Source: an uncultured Marmoricola sp. (GTDB lineage: Bacteria > Actinomycetota > Actinomycetes > Propionibacteriales > Nocardioidaceae). From it: a stretch of 10,380 nt of DNA. The notes beneath the pieces were generated by a model. The model was not told the origin of the DNA and searched no databases. It saw nothing but the letters and a program-made list of their open reading frames with translations. Below, in pieces: positions 6,867 to 10,380 of the stretch. A program made the translations under genes and the position numbers. The stretch covers positions 1 to 10,380 of the forward strand of contig CALMMO010000222.1 in the NCBI GenBank assembly GCA_937868455.1. Reading direction: 5' to 3'. Every line of letters starts with the position of its first letter. Position 1 is the first letter of the stretch.

Positions 6867-7760
6867 TCACAGGTTCTGCAGGACCTCGCGCATGAGTTGA
6901 GCTGTCTCGCTCGGCGTCTTGCCGACCTTGACACCCACGGCCTCCAGCGCTTCCTTCTTCGCTTGGGCGGTGCCTGATGAGCCAGACACGATCGCGCCAG
7001 CGTGGCCCATCGTCTTGCCCTCAGGCGCGGTGAACCCAGCGACATAACCGACGACCGGCTTCGTCACGTTGCTTGCGATGTAGGCCGCTGCGCGCTCCTC
7101 AGCATCGCCACCGATCTCACCGATCATCACGATCGCCAAGGTGTCGGGGTCGTTCTCGAAGGCTTCGAGCGCGTCGATGTGCGTCGTACCAATGACGGGG
7201 TCGCCACCGATGCCGATCGCAGTGGAGAAGCCGTAGTCACGCAACTCGTACATCATCTGGTAGGTCAACGTGCCTGACTTCGACACCAACCCGATCGGGC
7301 CTTTACCCGCGATCGTGTGTGGCGTAATGCCAGCCAGCGACTCACCCGGGGTGATGATGCCGGGGCAGTTGGGGCCAATCATCTTGGTGCCGCCAACGTT
7401 GGCGGTGCTTTGCAAGTAAGCGAACACCTCAGCGGTGTCTTGCACCGGCACACCCTCAGTGATCACAACCAGCAAGCCGATGCCAGCATCGATTGCCTCG
7501 ATGCAGGCGTCCTTGGTGAATGCCGGCGGAACGAAGACCACTGAAACGTCTGCCCCAGTCTTCTCCATCGCTTCAGACACCGATCCGAAGACGGGCAGGT
7601 CCTTGCCACCAAGTTCGACGGAGGTGCCGGCCTTGCGAGCGTTGACGCCGCCCACAATGTTGGAGCCAGACTCCACCATCAAGGTGGTGTGCTTGGAACC
7701 CATGCCACCGGTCATGCCCTGCACGATGATCTTGGAGTCTTTGTTCAGGTAAATGCTCAC
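6867..7760 (-). CDS. sucD: Succinyl-CoA synthetase (ADP-forming) alpha subunit
   Basis: The alpha subunit carries the CoA site and the phosphohistidine of succinyl-CoA synthetase, which interconverts succinyl-CoA and succinate with formation of a nucleoside triphosphate in the TCA cycle. The 297-residue product matches family length. [12 protein letters not shown] (14-25) is the CoA-binding loop, [13 protein letters not shown] (128-140) and SKSGTLTYQ (160-168) are conserved, and the active-site histidine is H253 in MGHAGAI (251-257). The GTG start at 7760 overlaps the sucC stop by 4 nt (GTGA), so the two are translationally coupled and stoichiometric. The stop lies 25 nt from the convergent lipoprotein stop, with a hairpin terminator beyond. 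Identification is secure. Confidence 0.97.
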   Translation of the reverse strand: MSIYLNKDSKIIVQGMTGGMGSKHTTLMVESGSNIVGGVNARKAGTSVELGGKDLPVFGSVSEAMEKTGADVSVVFVPPAFTKDACIEAIDAGIGLLVVITEGVPVQDTAEVFAYLQSTANVGGTKMIGPNCPGIITPGESLAGITPHTIAGKGPIGLVSKSGTLTYQMMYELRDYGFSTAIGIGGDPVIGTTHIDALEAFENDPDTLAIVMIGEIGGDAEERAAAYIASNVTKPVVGYVAGFTAPEGKTMGHAGAIVSGSSGTAQAKKEALEAVGVKVGKTPSETAQLMREVLQNL

Positions 7761-8935
7761 TGTGCTGCTCCTGCGAACTCTGCGGCCTTCTCGGCAGCGC
7801 CATCCATGGTGTCAACCACCGTGACGAGCGGGTGGTTTGCCTCGGCCAAGATGCGACGGCCCTCTTCGACGTTGTTGCCGTCGAGTCGGACCACCAGGGG
7901 CTTGGAGGCTTCATCGCCGAGGATTTCCAAGGCACCGACGATTCCGTTGGCCACCTCGTCACATGCGGTGATGCCGCCGAAGACGTTGACGAAAACGCTG
8001 CGTACGTCGGGGTCGTTGAGGATGATGTCGAGACCATCAGCCATCACCTGTGCGTTGGCGCCGCCGCCAATGTCGAGGAAGTTGGCCGGCTTCACACCGC
8101 CGTGGCGTTCGCCTGCGTAGGCGACCACGTCGAGGGTGCTCATCACGAGTCCAGCGCCGTTGCCGATGATGCCGACCTGGCCATCAAGCTTGACGTAGTT
8201 GAGGTTCTTGTCTTTGGCCTTGGCCTCAAGGGGGTCTTCTTCGTCGCGGATCACGAAGGCTTCGTGGTCGGCGTGGCGGAAGTCAGCGTTCTCGTCCAAG
8301 GAGACCTTGCCATCGAGGGCTTCCAACTTGTCGCCAGTGAGTCGAGCCAGCGGGTTGACCTCAACGAGAGTGGCATCTTCTTTGGTGAAGACGTCCCACA
8401 AGCGCTGCATCATCTCGATCGCTTGATCGCGCAAGGGAGCAGGGAAACCTGCCTCATCTGCGATTGCCGCAGCCTTGGCGGCATCGACTCCCGCGATGGG
8501 GTCAATCGAGATCTTCTTCACCGCGTCGGGGTTGGTCTTTGCGACCTCTTCGATCTCAACGCCACCTTCGACGCTTGCGATGCACAAGTAGGAACGGTTA
8601 GCCCGGTCGAGCAGGTAGGAGAAGTAGTACTCCTCCTCGATCGACGCGCCTGGCACCACCAGCACTCGGTTAACCGGCAAGCCCTTGATTTCAAGGTCGA
8701 GGATCGATCGGGCCGCTGCTTCTGCCTCATCGGGGGTCTTCACGACCTTGACGCCGCCGGCTTTGCCACGGCCGCCGGCCTTGACCTGGGCCTTGACGAC
8801 CACGACGCCGCCAATCTCTTCGGCGGCCGCGCGAGCGGCTTCGGGGGTCTCTACGGTCTTACCGAGAGTGACGGCTACGCCGTGCTTGGCGAAGAGTTCC
8901 TTCGCCTGGTACTCCATCAAGTCCAACAGGCTCAC
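7757..8935 (-). CDS. sucC: Succinyl-CoA synthetase (ADP-forming) beta subunit
   Basis: The beta subunit provides the ATP-grasp nucleotide site and helps form the succinate site of the SucCD enzyme. The product has 392 residues from GTG 8935. The N-terminal [14 protein letters not shown] (7-20) opens the ATP-grasp fold; [10 protein letters not shown] (52-61) is the phosphate-binding loop; VEVNPLA (191-197) is a metal/nucleotide-site segment. The C-terminal flavodoxin-like domain has [15 protein letters not shown] (255-269), FLDIGGGA (286-293) and NVFGGIT (317-323). The start is uncertain: family members usually begin at or near DLxEYQ, and a TTG at 8926 has an AGGTGA sequence 5 nt upstream, so the protein may begin three residues later. 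A TAGGGT element (minus strand, 8974-8969) is a possible -10. The gene lies 195 nt downstream of the B12-binding subunit gene. Confidence 0.96.
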   Translation of the reverse strand: MSLLDLMEYQAKELFAKHGVAVTLGKTVETPEAARAAAEEIGGVVVVKAQVKAGGRGKAGGVKVVKTPDEAEAAARSILDLEIKGLPVNRVLVVPGASIEEEYYFSYLLDRANRSYLCIASVEGGVEIEEVAKTNPDAVKKISIDPIAGVDAAKAAAIADEAGFPAPLRDQAIEMMQRLWDVFTKEDATLVEVNPLARLTGDKLEALDGKVSLDENADFRHADHEAFVIRDEEDPLEAKAKDKNLNYVKLDGQVGIIGNGAGLVMSTLDVVAYAGERHGGVKPANFLDIGGGANAQVMADGLDIILNDPDVRSVFVNVFGGITACDEVANGIVGALEILGDEASKPLVVRLDGNNVEEGRRILAEANHPLVTVVDTMDGAAEKAAEFAGAAQ

Positions 8936-8968
8936 CTGTCTAAAGAGGTTGAATTCGGGCTAGCACCG

Positions 8969-8974
8969 ACCCTA
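8969..8974 (-). promoter_or_regulatory. Possible -10 element for sucCD
   Basis: On the minus strand TAGGGT fits the TAnnnT pattern and would start transcription about 25 nt before the sucC GTG. No good -35 hexamer stands 16-19 nt upstream. The rest of the 195-nt gap holds small hairpins: CATGCT/AGCATG (9016-9035) and GGCGC-TATG-GCGCC (9052-9065). Neither is followed by a T-run, so co-transcription with the upstream gene is not excluded. Confidence 0.25.
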
Positions 8975-9102
8975 GACGGCTCAGCCGCCTGCCACTACGC
9001 CGGGGCAAGGGTCGACATGCTCAGGGGTCAGCATGCAGCGATCAGCGGTCAGGCGCTATGGCGCCGCTCACACTCAGCGGTTGCTTATTCGCAGTGCGCC
9101 TC

Positions 9103-9133
9103 AAAGCTATGCGTCTAAAAAGCTATGCCTCTA
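9103..9133. repeat. Tandem 15-bp direct repeat at the 3' end of the B12-binding gene
   Basis: AAAGCTATGCGTCTA (9103-9117) and AAAGCTATGCCTCTA (9119-9133) match at 14 of 15 positions with a 16-bp period. The second copy contains the stop codon of the minus-strand B12-binding gene, so the repeat probably arose by a short tandem duplication of the gene end. No function is apparent. Confidence 0.85.
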
Positions 9134-9526
9134 CGTCGTACTGCGTGATTCGTACTGCGCGACCCAGTCAGTGATCTCAGTGGTGGTCGCACCGGGGGTG
9201 AAGATCATCGCCACCCCCAAGTCCCGAAGAGCTGCGAAGTCTTCCTCGGGAACGATGCCGCCCCCGAAGACGCCGATGTCAGCGGCACCTCGTTGGGCAA
9301 GGAGTTCGATCAGTCGAGGAAACAATGTCATGTGTGCCCCCGACAACACCGAGAGGCCCACAAGGTCGGCATCTTCTTGGATTGCGGTCTCCACGATCTG
9401 CTCTGGAGTTTGATGCAGACCGGTATAGACCACCTCGTGCCCGGCGTCTCGCAGTGCCCGAGCCACGACCTTGGCACCACGGTCGTGGCCGTCGAGTCCG
9501 GGCTTGGCCACCACTATCCGCAACAT
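9131..9526 (-). CDS. Standalone cobalamin (B12)-binding subunit of an acyl-CoA mutase
   Basis: A 131-residue protein consisting only of the B12-binding Rossmann-like domain found at the C-terminus of methylmalonyl-CoA mutases or as the small subunit of isobutyryl-CoA-type mutases. The base-off/His-on motif DxHxxG is D12-G-H14-D-R-G17 in KPGLDGHDRG; the SxL motif is S59-V-L61, and the GG motif is in FGGGIVPEEDF (87-97). The length fits IcmB/HcmB-type small subunits (about 135 residues). The catalytic large subunit is not in the window, so substrate (methylmalonyl-, isobutyryl- or hydroxyisobutyryl-CoA) cannot be decided. Placement upstream of sucCD on the same strand suggests feeding of succinyl-CoA into the TCA cycle. 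The ATG at 9526 has no Shine-Dalgarno but has TAGGCT exactly 6 nt upstream, a leaderless arrangement. Confidence 0.9.
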   Translation of the reverse strand: MLRIVVAKPGLDGHDRGAKVVARALRDAGHEVVYTGLHQTPEQIVETAIQEDADLVGLSVLSGAHMTLFPRLIELLAQRGAADIGVFGGGIVPEEDFAALRDLGVAMIFTPGATTTEITDWVAQYESRSTT

Positions 9527-9532
9527 GTCCAG

Positions 9533-9538
9533 AGCCTA
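9533..9538 (-). promoter_or_regulatory. Possible leaderless -10 element of the B12-binding gene
   Basis: On the minus strand TAGGCT, then CTGGAC, then ATG gives the TAnnnT-N6-ATG pattern of leaderless actinobacterial promoters, and no ribosome binding site is present. No clear -35 hexamer is seen at 17-19 nt upstream, so the call is tentative. Confidence 0.35.
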
Positions 9539-9558
9539 ACCAACTGGTCAGAGGGTAT

Positions 9559-9576
9559 TTGTTGCATATTCAACAA
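9559..9576. promoter_or_regulatory. AT-rich inverted repeat in the divergent gap, possible operator
   Basis: TTGTTG (9559-9564) and CAACAA (9571-9576) form a perfect 6-bp dyad around CATATT, in otherwise GC-rich DNA. It ends 33 nt before the B12-binding gene start, overlapping its expected -35 area, where a repressor could act. The regulator is unknown. Confidence 0.35.
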
Positions 9577-9695
9577 CCCGGCTTCGCATGTCTGGGAGTC
9601 CGTCAAACCGAGTCGTCAAACACCCCACCATCACCAGGGGTTGGACGGGGATCTGTTGCTTAACACGCAACCATGCGCATCGGGTGTCTGGTTGC

Positions 9696-9707
9696 CCACA
9701 TATGTGG
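9696..9707. repeat. Perfect 12-bp palindrome upstream of the M23 peptidase gene
   Basis: CCACATATGTGG is fully self-complementary and lies 78 nt before the M23 start in the 259-nt non-coding gap. With no spacer it is more likely a protein-binding site than an RNA hairpin. It could also be chance. Confidence 0.4.
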
Positions 9708-9720
9708 ACGTCGAGTGTGG

Positions 9721-9741
9721 TTTCCGTGACTTTTCCGTTAT
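9721..9741 (+). promoter_or_regulatory. Direct repeat resembling an OmpR-family (MtrA-like) site before the M23 gene
   Basis: TTTCCGTGA (9721-9729) and TTTCCGTTA (9732-9740) repeat with an 11-bp period, giving CGTGAC and CGTTAT half-sites one helical turn apart. OmpR-class response regulators bind such tandem repeats. MtrA is known to regulate cell-wall peptidase genes in actinobacteria. The link to MtrA here is inference from spacing and context. Confidence 0.3.
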
Positions 9742-9785
9742 GGTCTCTCACGGGGTACTGGCGAGTTCTAGGGGAAGAGAAATCG

Positions 9786-10380
9786 ATGGGAAGCCACCGG
9801 GCTGATCGGCGCACTTCAGCGCCGACGCGTTCCGTGACACCTGCACAAGGTGGTCGACGGAAGGCAACCCGGCGCGCAGCGACCCCCAAACACCCCCTCA
9901 CCGGCCTCCCAATCCTCCCCACTGTGGCTGGTTCCGTTGCTGTCGCGGTCGCCGCTGGCGGCGCAATGAGCGGCCAAGCAGTTGCCTCGAGCGATGTGTC
10001 AACCGCCAAACTCAATCGGCTTTCTGCGGTCGCTCTGGCTCCCGCTCTCGGCGACCGCGCGATGGCAATCAGCCGCGATAGCGACCGGATTGCTGAAGAA
10101 GACGCGGCCCAGGCCGAGCTCAAAGACCAAGTGACCGAAGACGCTGCGGCGCGCACCGCCACCTTGGAGCAACTGGCACTCTCTGCCGGACGTCAGGCCC
10201 GCAAGCTCAAGCTCAACCAGTGGTTCTTGCCAGTTGCCCCTGTCGACTATCACCTCACTGCTCGATTCGGCTCTGGTGGCGGGCTTTGGGCCCATGGCCA
10301 CACCGGTTTGGACTTCGCTGGCGACACCGGCAGCGACATCATGGCGGTGTGGGAAAGGTTGTCGAAAATGACGTGCTCCC
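9786..10380 (+). CDS. Membrane-anchored M23 (LytM-type) metallopeptidase, partial, with a likely frameshift near the end
   Basis: N-terminal 198 codons of a predicted peptidoglycan endopeptidase. A basic, Arg-rich cytoplasmic tail (1-36) precedes one transmembrane or signal segment (~41-63). An Ala/Glu/Asp-rich helical, possibly coiled-coil, region covers ~90-142. The M23 domain starts near QWFLPV (145-150), with YHLTARFG (155-162) and the zinc-binding HxxxD motif HTGLDF (H172, D176). The second zinc motif (HxH) would lie beyond the window. From about 10350 the translation stops resembling M23: IMAV is followed by WERLSKMTCS, whereas another frame gives GKVVENDVL, the expected type of strand. 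This suggests an indel in or near GTGTGGGAAAGG. ATG 9786 is preceded by a GGGGAAGAG ribosome binding site (9771-9779). An M23-type gene divergent from sucC is also present in M. tuberculosis (Rv0950c). Confidence 0.85.
   Translation, partial: MGSHRADRRTSAPTRSVTPAQGGRRKATRRAATPKHPLTGLPILPTVAGSVAVAVAAGGAMSGQAVASSDVSTAKLNRLSAVALAPALGDRAMAISRDSDRIAEEDAAQAELKDQVTEDAAARTATLEQLALSAGRQARKLKLNQWFLPVAPVDYHLTARFGSGGGLWAHGHTGLDFAGDTGSDIMAVWERLSKMTCS

Noticed and set aside
7832..9118. 428-codon plus-strand open frame opposite sucC
   Set aside because: It is an antisense shadow of the well-supported sucC gene, with no family resemblance, caused by GC-rich codon structure.
9600..9785. c-di-AMP (ydaO) riboswitch before the M23 gene, as known for some actinobacterial cell-wall genes
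   Set aside because: I searched the gap by eye for the conserved ydaO segments and found none that matched.
9548..10162. 204-codon minus-strand open frame opposite the M23 gene
   Set aside because: The plus strand encodes a clear M23 N-terminus with zinc motif; the antisense product shows low-complexity Arg/Ala/Ser sequence only.
1..10380. CRISPR arrays, tRNA genes, insertion sequences and phage genes
   Set aside because: No regularly spaced repeats, cloverleaf sequences, transposase or integrase motifs were seen on either strand.

Overview
The window looks like a chromosomal segment of a GC-rich actinobacterium. The gene order resembles the conserved actinobacterial sucC-sucD ... PerM-like/DUF6350-purN-purH neighbourhood (Rv0951, Rv0952, Rv0955, Rv0956 and Rv0957 in Mycobacterium tuberculosis). 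GTG starts, short gene gaps and apparently leaderless -10 elements fit the same group. The order or family cannot be fixed from this sequence; Propionibacteriales-like is a guess.

Positions 1-2808 (minus strand) hold a purine operon read right to left: a DUF6350/PerM-type membrane protein, purN, then the N-terminal part of purH, which runs off the left edge. Between purN and purH lies a strong match to a ZTP (pfl) riboswitch. It begins inside the last codons of purN and ends just before the purH ribosome binding site. PurH consumes AICAR (ZMP), the precursor of ZTP, so the control logic is coherent.

Positions 2809-6841 (plus strand) form a three-gene block inserted between the two conserved minus-strand parts. 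The first gene encodes a membrane protein whose cytoplasmic half looks like a decayed ECF sigma factor, joined through one transmembrane helix to two tandem cysteine-containing sensor-like domains. The second is kynureninase (kynU). The third is a small lipoprotein with a related sensor-like fold. The first two genes appear to have their own, possibly leaderless, promoters. The lipoprotein has a good Shine-Dalgarno site and lies 54 nt after kynU. This block is the least explained part of the window.

Positions 6842-9526 (minus strand) hold succinyl-CoA synthetase sucC-sucD, overlapping by 4 nt, preceded by a standalone B12-binding mutase subunit. Together they could link methylmalonyl-CoA or isobutyryl-CoA isomerisation to the TCA cycle. 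A hairpin between the convergent lipoprotein and sucD genes probably serves as a terminator.

Positions 9527-10380 contain a 259-nt divergent regulatory gap with several dyads and a direct repeat, followed by the start of a membrane-anchored M23 (LytM-type) cell-wall peptidase on the plus strand. Its last ~30 nt appear to be out of frame. No tRNA, rRNA, CRISPR array, insertion sequence or integrase gene was seen.
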